Part shown: positions 1-8,448 of the stretch, in pieces
Numbering within the stretch: position 1 is the stretch's first letter
Layout of the letters: each line of letters begins with the position of its first letter
Assembly: GCA_017387685.1 (NCBI GenBank)
Contig: JAFOEU010000087.1
Coordinates: 1 to 35,435, forward strand
DNA from: Clostridia bacterium
GTDB taxonomy: Bacteria; Bacillota; Clostridia; Oscillospirales; CAG-272
Length of the DNA stretch: 35,435 nt
Direction: 5' to 3'
Made by a program: the position numbers and the translations under genes
Notes under the pieces: generated by a model
The model's input: only the letters and a program-made list of their open reading frames with translations
The model's database searches: none
What the model was told of the DNA's origin: nothing

Positions 1-198
1 CATATTATTAATTGCCGCCCCCTCGGAGCGATCAAAGATGTTTTTTGTCATTTCAATGCCTTTCAAACAGTATTTAGATAATTATACACCTCAATTATGA
101 ACCTGATGTAAACAACAGCGACTCAAATAGCATAATTCCTCTGCTTTTTTGTTTATAATATTTTTTTGAAAAAAACTCAACTTTTTTTCAAAAAGGTA
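1..198. other. Intergenic region with AT-rich inverted repeat
   Basis: I see no convincing gene here; the only reading frames are short and lack a ribosome site. Positions 163-175 and 182-194 form a perfect 13-bp inverted repeat (TTTTTGAAAAAAA and its complement) with a 6-base spacer, ending 4 bases before the -35 box of the rplJ promoter. It contains almost no G or C, so it is a poor terminator; it may act as a curved or UP-like element, which is inference. Confidence 0.4.
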
Positions 199-227
199 TT
201 GACAAAACCAATCACTTGTGGTATAAT
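199..227 (+). promoter_or_regulatory. Sigma-A promoter of rplJ-rplL
   Basis: A perfect TTGACA at 199-204 and a perfect TATAAT at 222-227 are separated by 17 bases. The -10 box is extended by TG at 219-220 (TGG-TATAAT). Transcription would begin near 234, about 150 bases before rplJ, leaving room for the leader RNA. This is one of the strongest promoters in the window, as expected for a ribosomal protein operon. Confidence 0.9.
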
Positions 228-240
228 ATATCCCGTTATC

Positions 241-372
241 CAAAGACAGCAGGTTCCCGTAAAAGCGTCCGCCACCCTGCCGAGGAAGAATCAAATAGTT
301 TTATTTGTGTCCTTTCTCTCTGTGCGCGCGCATTTCGGGAGTAAGGATATTTTTTTACGAACACAAACCATT
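241..372 (+). ncRNA. Ribosomal protein L10 leader RNA
   Basis: The segment between the promoter and rplJ matches my recollection of the L10 leader found upstream of rplJ in Bacillota: an AGACAGCAGG block (244-253), then CCTGCCGAGG (276-285). GCAGG at 249-253 pairs with CCTGC at 276-280, and CAAAT at 293-297 can pair with ATTTG at 304-308 in a second hairpin. In known cases the L10-L12 complex binds this RNA and represses its own operon. The 3' boundary is approximate; it is placed just before the rplJ ribosome site. Confidence 0.8.
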
Positions 373-386
373 AGGAGGTTAAACAC

Positions 387-917
387 ATGCCCAGCAAAGC
401 TATACTTGAGCAGAAGCAGCAGGTTGTCTCCGAGCTTTCCGAGAAGATTCGCAACTCGGTTTCCGGTGTAGTTGTTAACTACCAGGGAATCACCGTTGAG
501 GACGATACTAAGCTCCGTAAGGAACTCCGCGAAGCAGGCGTTTCCTATCAGGTAGTTAAGAACACCCTCACCGGCAGAGCATGCGAAGAGTGCGGCTACG
601 GTGATATCAAGCAGTATCTCTCCGGTATGACCGCTATCGCAGTCAGCCCCGAAGATGCAGTAGCTCCCGCTAAGATCCTCAAGCAGTATGCTGACAAGAT
701 CGAGTCCTTCACTCTCCTTGCAGGTTACTGTGACGGCGAAGTTATCGACGCCGCAGCAGTTGAAAGACTTGCTACCATTCCTTCGAAGGAAACTCTCATT
801 GCACAGTTGCTCGCTTGCATCCAGTCTCCCCTTACCAAATTCGTCTATGTTCTTGACCAGGTTGCCAAGAAGGACGAGCAGCCCGCTGAGGCTGCAGAAG
901 CTCCCGCAGAGGCGTAA
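387..917 (+). CDS. rplJ: Large ribosomal subunit protein uL10
   Basis: L10 anchors the L7/L12 stalk to 23S rRNA of the 50S subunit, next to the GTPase-associated centre. The 176-residue product has the usual L10 opening (MPSKAILEQKQ, then VVNYQGITVEDDTKLRKELR), the conserved region VVKNTLTGRACEE, and an L12-binding C-terminal helix followed by an acidic Ala/Glu/Pro tail (residues 163-176) that makes it slightly longer than typical. AGGAGG at 373-378 sits 8 bases before the ATG. It is followed by rplL 45 bases downstream, the standard pair. Expression is probably controlled through the leader RNA just upstream. Identification is firm. Confidence 0.97.
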   Translation: MPSKAILEQKQQVVSELSEKIRNSVSGVVVNYQGITVEDDTKLRKELREAGVSYQVVKNTLTGRACEECGYGDIKQYLSGMTAIAVSPEDAVAPAKILKQYADKIESFTLLAGYCDGEVIDAAAVERLATIPSKETLIAQLLACIQSPLTKFVYVLDQVAKKDEQPAEAAEAPAEA

Positions 918-962
918 AGCTCTCGCGGCATAACATTTAAATATTCCAGGAGGTCATTTAAA

Positions 963-1343
963 ATGGCAAACGAAAAGATTACCGCTATCCTTGAATCCAT
1001 CAAGACACTTACCGTTCTTGAGCTCTCCGAGCTCGTATCTGCATGTGAGGAAGAGTTCGGCGTATCCGCTGCTAACGTTTCCGCAGGTGCAGCTGCAGGT
1101 GCAGCTCCCGCTGCAGCAGCAGTTGAAGAGAAGACCGAGTTCGACGTAGTTCTCGCATCCTTCGGCGCTAACAAGCTTGGCGTTATCAAGGCAGTTCGTG
1201 AGATCACCGGTCTCGGACTTAAGGAAGCTAAGGAGCTCGTTGAGGGCGCTCCCAAGACCCTTAAGGAAGGCGTTGCTAAGGAAGAAGCTGAGTCCATCAA
1301 GGCTGCTCTTACCGAGGCTGGCGCTACCGTTGAGATTAAGTAA
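963..1343 (+). CDS. rplL: Large ribosomal subunit protein bL12 (L7/L12)
   Basis: L7/L12 forms the flexible ribosomal stalk that recruits and activates translational GTPases. The 126-residue protein shows the expected three parts: an N-terminal dimerisation domain (1-35), an Ala/Gly-rich hinge (about 36-53) and the C-terminal factor-binding domain (about 56-126) containing KIGVIK-like [26 protein letters not shown] at 948-953 lies 9 bases before the ATG. It is the last gene of the rplJ-rplL unit and is followed by a strong stem-loop at 1389-1420. Length and composition are normal. Confidence 0.97.
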   Translation: MANEKITAILESIKTLTVLELSELVSACEEEFGVSAANVSAGAAAGAAPAAAAVEEKTEFDVVLASFGANKLGVIKAVREITGLGLKEAKELVEGAPKTLKEGVAKEEAESIKAALTEAGATVEIK

Positions 1344-1388
1344 TTTAATCCCACATAACATTTGCACATCCGAAAATCCTAGCTGTGC

Positions 1389-1425
1389 AAAAAACCGATG
1401 CGTTATCGCATCGGTTTTTTGTTTT
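1389..1425 (+). terminator. Rho-independent terminator after rplL
   Basis: AAAAAACCGATGCG (1389-1402) and CGCATCGGTTTTTT (1407-1420) pair perfectly around a TTAT loop and are followed by GTTTT. The A-run on the other side makes it usable from the minus strand too, where it would end manA; the manA stop codon (1424-1426) abuts it. One hairpin therefore probably serves two converging units. Confidence 0.9.
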
Positions 1426-2323
1426 ATACGGTAGTTTTGATTATCTCTGCATTTCCGCGAAGGAGATACTTCTCTTCTCCCGCAGGAATGAAGATCGAAT
1501 CTCTTTCCTCAAATGCATATTCAGCTTCACCGAGAGAAATACTTCCCTTTCCGCTTACCACGGTCAAGGAGATAAATTTATCATAATCGGCATCAAAGGT
1601 CATTTCGCCATCAACCTTTATAAGCTCGGATCTGAAATACTCGCACTGCGCAAGCACGTTGTCATTTGTGAAATTACGCGGCGGAAGTTTTTTGAGCGAA
1701 ACAGCGGCTTGCTCGAGGTGAAGCTCGCGCGGTCTTCCGTAATCGTATATGCGGTAAGTAGTATCGCAATTTTGCTGAATTTCGCAAATATATATGCCGC
1801 CACCTATCGCGTGAGGCGTTCCCCCCGCAATAAAGTAGCACTCGCCCGCCTTGACAGGCACCTTGTTGAGATATAGAGTAGGATCGCCGCCGGAGAGGAT
1901 CGCAGTCTTCACTTCATCCTCCGAATACTCATCCTTAATGCCGAAATAAATATACGAATCGGGTTCGGCATCAATAATATACCACATTTCGGTCTTTCCA
2001 CACTCTTCACCGAGAATCCGTGCGGCATCATCATCGGGATGAACCTGGATCGACAGAGATTCCTTTGAATCAATGAATTTTATCAGGAGAGGAAACTTGT
2101 CCTTCGAACAAGCAATACCGAGAAATTCGGGGTGTTTCGACAAAACAGAATCAAGCCCCGCGCCCGCAAATTCACCGTTTGCAACAATATTGTTATCCCC
2201 TGCACGAAGTGAAAGCGTCCAATGCTCGCCGATAGGAGGCTCTGCACCGAGGGCGGAGAGTCTTTCTCCGCCCCAGATGCGTGTTTTTGCTATCGGATTC
2301 AATATAATCGGATATTTCATCAT
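1424..2323 (-). CDS. manA: Mannose-6-phosphate isomerase
   Basis: Class I phosphomannose isomerase, interconverting mannose 6-phosphate and fructose 6-phosphate in the cytoplasm with a bound zinc. The 299-residue protein has the short form typical of Bacillota. Zinc ligands of the cupin fold are visible: Q93 and H95 in IQVHPDD, E112 in GKTEMWY, H171 in GGTPHAIGGG; IYDYGRP follows. The start overlaps the stop of the upstream PHP gene by four bases (ATGA at 2323-2320); a second ATG follows directly and could be used instead. No separate ribosome site is seen, so translation is probably coupled. It shares the convergent terminator at 1389-1425. Confidence 0.95.
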   Translation of the reverse strand: MMKYPIILNPIAKTRIWGGERLSALGAEPPIGEHWTLSLRAGDNNIVANGEFAGAGLDSVLSKHPEFLGIACSKDKFPLLIKFIDSKESLSIQVHPDDDAARILGEECGKTEMWYIIDAEPDSYIYFGIKDEYSEDEVKTAILSGGDPTLYLNKVPVKAGECYFIAGGTPHAIGGGIYICEIQQNCDTTYRIYDYGRPRELHLEQAAVSLKKLPPRNFTNDNVLAQCEYFRSELIKVDGEMTFDADYDKFISLTVVSGKGSISLGEAEYAFEERDSIFIPAGEEKYLLRGNAEIIKTTV

Positions 2324-5300
2324 TTCTTTTTCGTGATCGCCTTTGTTATAGCAGCTGCGGCAAATGCGGCAAGTGCGGCACTTCCGGCTGCAATCGCGGA
2401 GGTCTGAACAGTAGTATACTTGATCTGCGCCTTGTGCTTTGCGCGCTTTGCATCCTTCTTTGACTGCTTCTTCGCACTCTTGATCTCTTTGTTGGTAGGC
2501 TCTACAAGCTTGCGCGCGCCAAGCTGTTTATAGTTGACACTACCGGGCGCGGGATTACCCTTGCCAATAAACTCGGCAAGAGGTGACATATCGCAATCAA
2601 AGTGATACTTATAAGCCTCGCCAACCTCTGCAGTCTGACCGTAACGCTCGCCCATATTCCAGGTTACGCGCGATACCACTTCTCCGCTGATGATAAGATC
2701 AAGCCGTCTGCCCGCAGTCGATCTCGACGTTATCGGCTTATCGCAGATAAAGATATCCTCGCCCTCAATGAGTTGAGTACCGTATCTGTGATTGAAATCC
2801 TCAACGGTAAGCTCTGCGTTTTCGGGCTTGCGATACCATATAACCGTCGCGCTTCTTGCCGCGATCTTAACGCCATCCGCGCCCCAGATATTCTCATCCT
2901 TCGGAGGCTTACCCGTTGCCGTCCAAAGAGCCAACTTTGTGTCCTTCAGAACAACGTCGTTGCCCGAATTGTTACAAAGAGTAACGTAAGGATAGGGGTT
3001 TTCTATCGTCACACCGTCGCGTTCGATCGGTGCGGTTGCACAAAGCACCTCGGTGATGCTGACGGGCGAAAGAAGGATATAAGCCGTCGCCTTACGGACC
3101 TTCTTATCCGAAACTGCAGTAATCACCGCGCTGACTCGGCGATTCTTTGAAATATCGGGCAGCTGACGGGTTACGCTGATATGTCTGCCCGGCTTGAGCT
3201 TTCCTATACAAACCTTTGCGTAAGGAACAGCATCGCGAAGTGAAAATCCTTCTACACCTGTGAGATAGAAGTCAATTCTGACCTCATCCATTGTAGTATC
3301 GTAGGGATTTTCCACCTGAAGCGTAACAGCGGAGCTTTCGTGAGCATCGTAGGATGCGGAATGGATCATCGAAAGCACACGGGGTTCGCGTCTGTTTTCG
3401 ATCCATACGGGGGCAGTAACGGAATACTGACCTCCGTTCGAAATACGGACGTAATAATAATCAAACTCAACGGGAAGCGTAATATTCCATTCGTAGGACT
3501 GCTTTGCACCGACGAATTTCTGTGCAACGAGGATATTATCCTCACCGATTATCTCAATGCGACCGATTCCGTTTTCGTTTTCGGTAGTAATCTTGACAGA
3601 GACCTTGAGTTCATCGGGATTGTCAAGTCGCTCGCCCATCCACTTGCCGTTGACCTTATAAAAGATCTTCATCGTAGGATCTGCGCTCGAATAAACTCGG
3701 CGTGCGCGGAATGCTTCCATCATATTCTCGCGGGTAAGTGCGGGAGCAAGAACACCCGTGATATAGGGTGACGCTACCGTCCAGTTGGGGGCGTGGTTAT
3801 CCTCGTTGAACGAGGGCGCAACGTGCCAACCGCGGGAAAGCAGAAGTGCATACTGCAGATCATAAGGTCTGCCCTTGATCTCCGCAAGAGCCATCTGTCG
3901 GTCTGCTTCGGGAGTCATAAAGCCGTAATCTTCAAAATCTCCCCAATTGCTTCCGGGGTGATTAAACATACCGACAGCTTCGGGCTCACTCTCAAGCCAC
4001 TTGAAGAGATCGGGCATTCCTACGGAGTGGATATCAGAAACGCACTTTTCGCTTCCGATGATATTCATATGTCCCCAATAACCGCAGGTGTTGTTCCAAG
4101 TCATCTCCCAACCGTAAAGCGCGGCGAATCTGCCGGGGCGGTCGAGGGAATTAGCCACCGACTTTTGATTATCGTAGATCTCTTGCGTGAAGTAATGAGA
4201 ATGCTCGGTTACCGAGAAGAAATCAGCTCCGTTATCGTAAGCAAACTCGATAGCATCGCGGCAAAGTCCGTTTCCGTCGGACTCGCCCGTGTGCGCGTGG
4301 ATCTCGCCAAAGTAAGCGTTAAGCTCGGACATATCAGAAACCGTGAAGTTTACCGTCTTCGTAGTTCGGTTTCCTAGACCGTCTTTCAGACGGACGGTAA
4401 GAGTATGCTCACCTACCTCAAGCGGCTTTTTCGGCTCGTATTCGAGGAAGTTCGCGGTGAAGGTCGCATCATTAGTAACGTCCTTGCCGTCAAGCTTCAG
4501 GTAACAATCCTTAATACGGATGCCGGCGGGATCGGTATATCTCGCTTTGATGACGACAGGCTTTCTACCGTCGTAAGCGTATCCGCGAGTAGGAACCATG
4601 GAAATAATTCGAGGACCGCGGTTGTCATAAACGGGAACGCGAAGCGGCAGGACGTTTCCGAGACGTGTGATTCTTGCACCGTCCCAGACGTTGATCGAAT
4701 ATTCAAGCTCGGAGAAGTTTTCAAAAACCTCCTCGGGAATACGGGCGCGATAAACGCCGTCGTGCTCCTCGCGGGCGATATACTCTTCCTTTTCACCGTT
4801 CGGGAGAGTGACCATAACGGATGTGATACCTACGTCGCAATCAGCATCTGCAGGTAGGACCGCAAATTCGATCGTTCCGCAGTAATCTCCGTGATATGCC
4901 TCGGCAATGGGCGAGAGCGGAAGTATAGCAGGGAGCGGCGCGGCGAGATCACATCTTCCCGACTGCATATAAGCCGGATAACCGGGTGTTGCAAGCTCGG
5001 CGTGCGAAAGATTGATAGCACGGCTCGGATCCTTGGGATCAAAAGTCCAATAAGACGAGCGATGAACGGGAGTATCCCACTCGGCATAGCAATCGCTGTA
5101 TACGAGCGTGAAGATAGCACTATCCGCGTCACCTCCGCGAGGAACGATCAGAATCGTTGTTGCATCATGCGCGCTCGGGAGTGCGCAAATGCCGTCAATA
5201 TGCTTGCGCTTTCCCGTTTCCTCATCAATTTCGGTGAGGTCAACGGGAATCAAATTGACTTTCGTATCGTCAATAGGTTCTTTGGTATAAAGATACACAG

Positions 5301-5946
5301 AATTGATCTGCGCGATAAAATCTTCTTTTGTAAAGCAATTGATCTCGGGCGCGTAATTTTTAAGAGTGATCGGCCAATAAGCCGCTGTTTCACCCGCTCC
5401 GAGAATGTTAATGCCCGCCTCTCTCGAAAGAGGAAGTCTTCCCTTGGGTTCTCCCGTGGGTTCCGTTGCGGGAGAGAAAATCAAAGCCTCATAATCGTAA
5501 AGGTCAACCGCCTTTTCGGTCGGATTGAAAAGCTCAACGTAGCAAATAAACTCCTTGCCCTTCGGTCTTCCGAATATCTCGGTTATCGCAATTGCGGGAA
5601 GATCGGGAAGGGTTGCGGGATCAACAATATTGCAAACGTAGGGGGGGAGCGTGGTATCCTCCTCGCCGTCGGCAAAAATTCTGTATGCAAGAAGATCGCC
5701 GATCAACGCGGATGCGGGAATATCGGCGCGGTAAATAACGTAAGCTGTTCCCTTACGCTCATATCTGTCAACGGGATAAAGGTAATATTCCTTACCGCCC
5801 ACTTCCTTGAAGCAAAGCTTTTCGGGAGCTGTTTCTCCGAAAGCTCGGTAAGCGGCGGAAATCGAAAAGGGAGAGCCCGAAAGCACAAAATCGGGTGCCG
5901 AATGGAAAACGGCGGGCATACCCTTTCTGAATCTTTTTGTCTTCAT
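2320..5946 (-). CDS. Large PHP/CehA-like metallohydrolase with lamin-tail-like and Ig-like domains, C-terminal anchor
   Basis: The 1208-residue protein carries a PHP-type metal-dependent hydrolase core at about 545-760: GEIHAHTGESDG (H550, H552), VTEHSHYF (E581, H582, H584), WGHMN (H626), FNHPG (H663) and NEDNH (D716, H718). CehA/McbA-like proteins have this layout, but the substrate here is unknown. Around the core are a lamin-tail-like beta domain (about 117-200, ITEIFGR...YVELFNP), Ig/FN3-like beta domains (about 345-440, 445-540 and 780-960), and a second lamin-tail-like domain (about 963-1100). A lysine-rich stretch (1153-1176) precedes an Ala-rich hydrophobic helix (about 1183-1203) ending in KKK. 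No N-terminal signal peptide is visible, so it may be tail-anchored. GGAGG lies 7 bases before the ATG. It is coupled to manA. Confidence 0.8.
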   Translation of the reverse strand: MKTKRFRKGMPAVFHSAPDFVLSGSPFSISAAYRAFGETAPEKLCFKEVGGKEYYLYPVDRYERKGTAYVIYRADIPASALIGDLLAYRIFADGEEDTTLPPYVCNIVDPATLPDLPAIAITEIFGRPKGKEFICYVELFNPTEKAVDLYDYEALIFSPATEPTGEPKGRLPLSREAGINILGAGETAAYWPITLKNYAPEINCFTKEDFIAQINSVYLYTKEPIDDTKVNLIPVDLTEIDEETGKRKHIDGICALPSAHDATTILIVPRGGDADSAIFTLVYSDCYAEWDTPVHRSSYWTFDPKDPSRAINLSHAELATPGYPAYMQSGRCDLAAPLPAILPLSPIAEAYHGDYCGTIEFAVLPADADCDVGITSVMVTLPNGEKEEYIAREEHDGVYRARIPEEVFENFSELEYSINVWDGARITRLGNVLPLRVPVYDNRGPRIISMVPTRGYAYDGRKPVVIKARYTDPAGIRIKDCYLKLDGKDVTNDATFTANFLEYEPKKPLEVGEHTLTVRLKDGLGNRTTKTVNFTVSDMSELNAYFGEIHAHTGESDGNGLCRDAIEFAYDNGADFFSVTEHSHYFTQEIYDNQKSVANSLDRPGRFAALYGWEMTWNNTCGYWGHMNIIGSEKCVSDIHSVGMPDLFKWLESEPEAVGMFNHPGSNWGDFEDYGFMTPEADRQMALAEIKGRPYDLQYALLLSRGWHVAPSFNEDNHAPNWTVASPYITGVLAPALTRENMMEAFRARRVYSSADPTMKIFYKVNGKWMGERLDNPDELKVSVKITTENENGIGRIEIIGEDNILVAQKFVGAKQSYEWNITLPVEFDYYYVRISNGGQYSVTAPVWIENRREPRVLSMIHSASYDAHESSAVTLQVENPYDTTMDEVRIDFYLTGVEGFSLRDAVPYAKVCIGKLKPGRHISVTRQLPDISKNRRVSAVITAVSDKKVRKATAYILLSPVSITEVLCATAPIERDGVTIENPYPYVTLCNNSGNDVVLKDTKLALWTATGKPPKDENIWGADGVKIAARSATVIWYRKPENAELTVEDFNHRYGTQLIEGEDIFICDKPITSRSTAGRRLDLIISGEVVSRVTWNMGERYGQTAEVGEAYKYHFDCDMSPLAEFIGKGNPAPGSVNYKQLGARKLVEPTNKEIKSAKKQSKKDAKRAKHKAQIKYTTVQTSAIAAGSAALAAFAAAAITKAITKKK

Positions 5947-5984
5947 TTCAGTTCCTCCGTCAGAAGCTAAAAATAATCATATAT

Positions 5985-6013
5985 ATTATACCATTATTTT
6001 TCGTTTTCTGCAA
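5985..6013 (-). promoter_or_regulatory. Promoter of the PHP-manA unit
   Basis: On the minus strand an extended -10 TGGTATAAT (5993-5985) lies 17 bases downstream of TTGCAG (6013-6008), a weak -35 matching TTGACA at three of six positions. Transcription would start near 5978, about 30 bases before the ATG at 5946. It lies directly below the terminator of the upstream division cluster, which supports an independent start. Confidence 0.65.
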
Positions 6014-6044
6014 TAAAAAAGCGGCACTTTTTTAAAAAAGTGCC
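6014..6044 (-). terminator. Terminator of the division/cell-wall cluster
   Basis: On the minus strand GGCACTTTTTT and AAAAAAGTGCC (6044-6023) form a self-complementary stem-loop followed by GC and a T-run (6020-6014). It lies 16 bases beyond the nucleoside hydrolase stop and upstream of the PHP promoter. Confidence 0.8.
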
Positions 6045-6059
6045 GACTTTTTTCTGCCA

Positions 6060-6959
6060 TTATTTTTCGCTGAGCGTTTTGAAGAGGTCCGCATACAGGG
6101 GGTCTCTGCGGATCTTTCTGACGTAGAGATAATGATGGCGTGCAGAATCGAACGCATACCGACAGTCGCTTGTGACGTAAGGACAGGGTATTTCGACTAT
6201 CTCCATTGACGATGGGAGAGTCAGACATCCGATTGCGGTGACATCCCATACCACCTTTGATCTCGCATATCCCCAATTTATGTAATCGCCGGTGATAGAA
6301 CAGAGGTAATTACAGAGCTCGTTCTTGCCCTTGAGGTAATAGTCAAGCTCGGCGGGGGTTGTTATGAAGGACGAACAAACGCCGTCACAGGGGATCTGGA
6401 GGAAGGGGATGCGGGAGTCGAAGAGCACCTGAGCACCGGGAATATCCTGACGCAAATTGAATTCCTTGGTGTCGGGACGCTCGAGGGCGTGTCCGCCAAG
6501 CCAGATAACCGCGCTTCTCTTGGCAATTTCCGGTTCCTTCGCCAACGCTGACGCTACGTTAGTGATGGCACCAATCGCCACGATAATAACGGGAGTCTCA
6601 CGAGACATTACCGTATTGATAATGTTGTCGCAAGCATCCGACTCGACAATATCGGTCTTTGAAGTCATAAAGCGTGTGCTTCCGCGGTAAACCGGCACCT
6701 GCACTGCCATTTCCGCATCGGTAAGCTTCATGATATTAAAGATTTCATTGTAACTTTTCTCCATACCTTCAGCTGCACTGCTTGAGCGGCTGTTGAAGAA
6801 AGGAGCGGCGTTAACCGAAAGAAGATTGATCTTCTTTTTTGAGAGCATTGCGTATGCAAGGGCATACTGATCGTCTATCTCGTTGTAGGTATCCGTATCG
6901 AGAATGATATCTATAACCTGATCACTCGCAAGAATTGATTTGAATTCCGATAAAGTCAT
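6060..6959 (-). CDS. Nucleoside hydrolase family protein (IUNH-like)
   Basis: Likely hydrolyses the N-glycosidic bond of a nucleoside or related ribosyl compound, using a calcium held by an aspartate cluster. The 299-residue protein has the family's N-terminal signature in a variant form: DTDTYNEIDDQYAL (D21, D23, D29, D30) instead of the classic DTDPGIDD, so the loop is two residues longer. VIVAIGAITNVASAL and the C-terminal VVWDVTAIG correspond to the remaining active-site strands. The variant motif suggests an IUNH subfamily whose substrate I cannot assign. It starts 18 bases after the ftsZ stop on the same strand and ends at a terminator, so it probably belongs to the ftsZ transcript; a functional link to division is not evident. 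Confidence 0.85.
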   Translation of the reverse strand: MTLSEFKSILASDQVIDIILDTDTYNEIDDQYALAYAMLSKKKINLLSVNAAPFFNSRSSSAAEGMEKSYNEIFNIMKLTDAEMAVQVPVYRGSTRFMTSKTDIVESDACDNIINTVMSRETPVIIVAIGAITNVASALAKEPEIAKRSAVIWLGGHALERPDTKEFNLRQDIPGAQVLFDSRIPFLQIPCDGVCSSFITTPAELDYYLKGKNELCNYLCSITGDYINWGYARSKVVWDVTAIGCLTLPSSMEIVEIPCPYVTSDCRYAFDSARHHYLYVRKIRRDPLYADLFKTLSEK

Positions 6960-6977
6960 TTATAAATCTCCAAACGC

Positions 6978-8306
6978 TTATCTTCTGCCATTGCCGCTTC
7001 CGTAATCGTTGCGCGGCTTGCGGGAGCGGAGAATCGACATTATATCATCAAAGCTGTCTCCACCCTGAGGTGCTGCCTTAGGAGTATTGTTAACTGCGGG
7101 AGCAGGAGCAGGTGCGGGCTGAGGTGCAGGCTGAGGCGCGGGCGCGGGCGTAGGATTAGTCGCGGGTGCGGGCTCTGCCTGAGCTGCGGGTGCGGGAGTC
7201 GGTGCTGCTGCGGGTGCTGCTTGTTTCTGCTGAGCGCCATTGTTGCGCTGGGGCTGATTTGCATTCTGAGGACGTGCATTTGCGGTAGCGGGAGTGGGAT
7301 TATTGCGATTATGCTCGTTGTGGCCGGGATTTTCAAATCCGGTGGCAATAATCGTGATCTTCATCTCATCCTCGAGATCGGGATCGAATGCTGCTCCCCA
7401 AATTACGTTTGCATCGGGATGAGCCTCTGCTGTAATCATGCTGGAAGCAAGATCTGCATCCTCGAGTCCAACGTCGGGAGACATAGTGATGCTTACAAGA
7501 ATACCGGTTGCACCCTTGATCGAGGTCTCGAGAAGGGGGCTCGAAATAGCAGCCTTTGCAGCAATCTCTGCCTTATCCTTACCGGTTGCAGAGCCGGTAC
7601 CCATATGAGCGTAGCCTGCATCGCGCATTACGCTGGTAACGTCCGCAAAGTCAAGGTTGATAAATCCGGGAACATTGATAAGCTCGGAAATGCTCTGAAC
7701 ACCGCGGCGAAGAACGTCGTCTGCGATCTCAAAAGCATTCTTGAGAGTGATACGGGTTTCAGAAACCTGCTTAAGTCTCTCGTTGGGGATAATAACGAGA
7801 GAGTCAACGTAGTTGCGGAGATCCTCAATACCCTTTTCTGCCTGAAGCATACGGCGACGGCCCTCAAAGAGGAAGGGCTTGGTTACGATAGCAACCGTAA
7901 GGATGTCCATCTCATGTGCAATTCTTGCAACTACGGGAGCCGCACCTGTTCCGGTACCGCCGCCCATACCGGTTGCAATAAATACCATATCTGCGCCCGC
8001 AAGTGCCGCGCGGATCTCTTCTGCGTTTTCCTCGGCTGCACGCTGACCGATCTCGGGATTTGCGCCTGCGCCGTGACCTCTTGTGATTCTCTCACCGATG
8101 GGAATGAGAGTGGGAGAGACTGAGTTGCGAAGCGCCTGACGGTCAGTGTTGACCGCAATAAACTCAACGCCTCTGATATTGGTGTCGATCATTCTGTTGA
8201 CTGCGTTGTTTCCACCGCCGCCAACGCCTACTACCTTGATGCTGACGCCGCTGTCAAGAACGTCATCGTTAGTGTTGTAATTCTCGTGTTCGTAGCTGTA
8301 ATCCAT
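6978..8306 (-). CDS. ftsZ: Cell division GTPase FtsZ
   Basis: Bacterial tubulin; it polymerises with GTP into the Z-ring that scaffolds the divisome at mid-cell. The 442-residue protein has [14 protein letters not shown] (26-39), the tubulin signature [10 protein letters not shown] (115-124), and the T7-loop region NLDFADV (217-223). A long linker (about 329-415) is almost wholly Ala, Pro, Gln and Asn. The C-terminal tail [14 protein letters not shown] replaces the common IPxFLRRR peptide but keeps a hydrophobic-then-basic pattern for partner binding. GGAGG lies 8 bases before the ATG. A 142-base gap precedes it; TATTAT near 8363-8368 could be a -10 box of a separate promoter, weakly supported. 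ftsA is not adjacent. Confidence 0.97.
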   Translation of the reverse strand: MDYSYEHENYNTNDDVLDSGVSIKVVGVGGGGNNAVNRMIDTNIRGVEFIAVNTDRQALRNSVSPTLIPIGERITRGHGAGANPEIGQRAAEENAEEIRAALAGADMVFIATGMGGGTGTGAAPVVARIAHEMDILTVAIVTKPFLFEGRRRMLQAEKGIEDLRNYVDSLVIIPNERLKQVSETRITLKNAFEIADDVLRRGVQSISELINVPGFINLDFADVTSVMRDAGYAHMGTGSATGKDKAEIAAKAAISSPLLETSIKGATGILVSITMSPDVGLEDADLASSMITAEAHPDANVIWGAAFDPDLEDEMKITIIATGFENPGHNEHNRNNPTPATANARPQNANQPQRNNGAQQKQAAPAAAPTPAPAAQAEPAPATNPTPAPAPQPAPQPAPAPAPAVNNTPKAAPQGGDSFDDIMSILRSRKPRNDYGSGNGRR

Positions 8307-8413
8307 TTTATATTCCTCCGATTTTATAGATACGCCCGTAGGCTATAATTTACTTCTATATAATAATAAATGTTTTTTGATGTATTTTCACGTGCTTTTT
8401 GGGAAAAAGTTCG

Positions 8414-8428
8414 ATTTTCGACGAAAAT
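8414..8428. promoter_or_regulatory. Palindrome upstream of ftsZ
   Basis: ATTTTCG-A-CGAAAAT is a perfect 7+1+7 inverted repeat in the ftsQ-ftsZ gap, about 110 bases before the ftsZ start. No T-run follows it, so it resembles an operator rather than a terminator. It does not match the CGAAC-N4-GTTCG SOS box well. Function is unassigned. Confidence 0.35.
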
Positions 8429-8448
8429 ATTTATTCCTGATTAGGAAA

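Noticed and set aside
1-386. Possible upstream gene end (such as rplA) or small genes in the first 200 bases
   Set aside because: No frame continues a ribosomal protein or carries a ribosome site; the frames at 91-294 and 166-471 run through the promoter and leader.
4891-5970. 359-residue plus-strand frame, with others at 3340-4857
   Set aside because: They are antisense to the PHP gene, whose domain motifs are clear; low stop frequency on this strand is a codon-use effect.
7080-7260. Apparent short DNA repeats in the ftsZ 3' region, considered as a repeat array
   Set aside because: They encode the Ala/Pro-rich FtsZ linker in frame; units are irregular and there are no spacers, so this is neither CRISPR nor a tandem repeat locus.
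7040-7348. Pro/His/Gln-rich minus-strand frame within ftsZ
   Set aside because: It is a frame shift of the repetitive Ala/Pro linker of FtsZ.
7221-8123. 300-residue Cys-rich frame on the plus strand
   Set aside because: It is antisense to ftsZ; the cysteines come from the complement of Ala and Thr codons.
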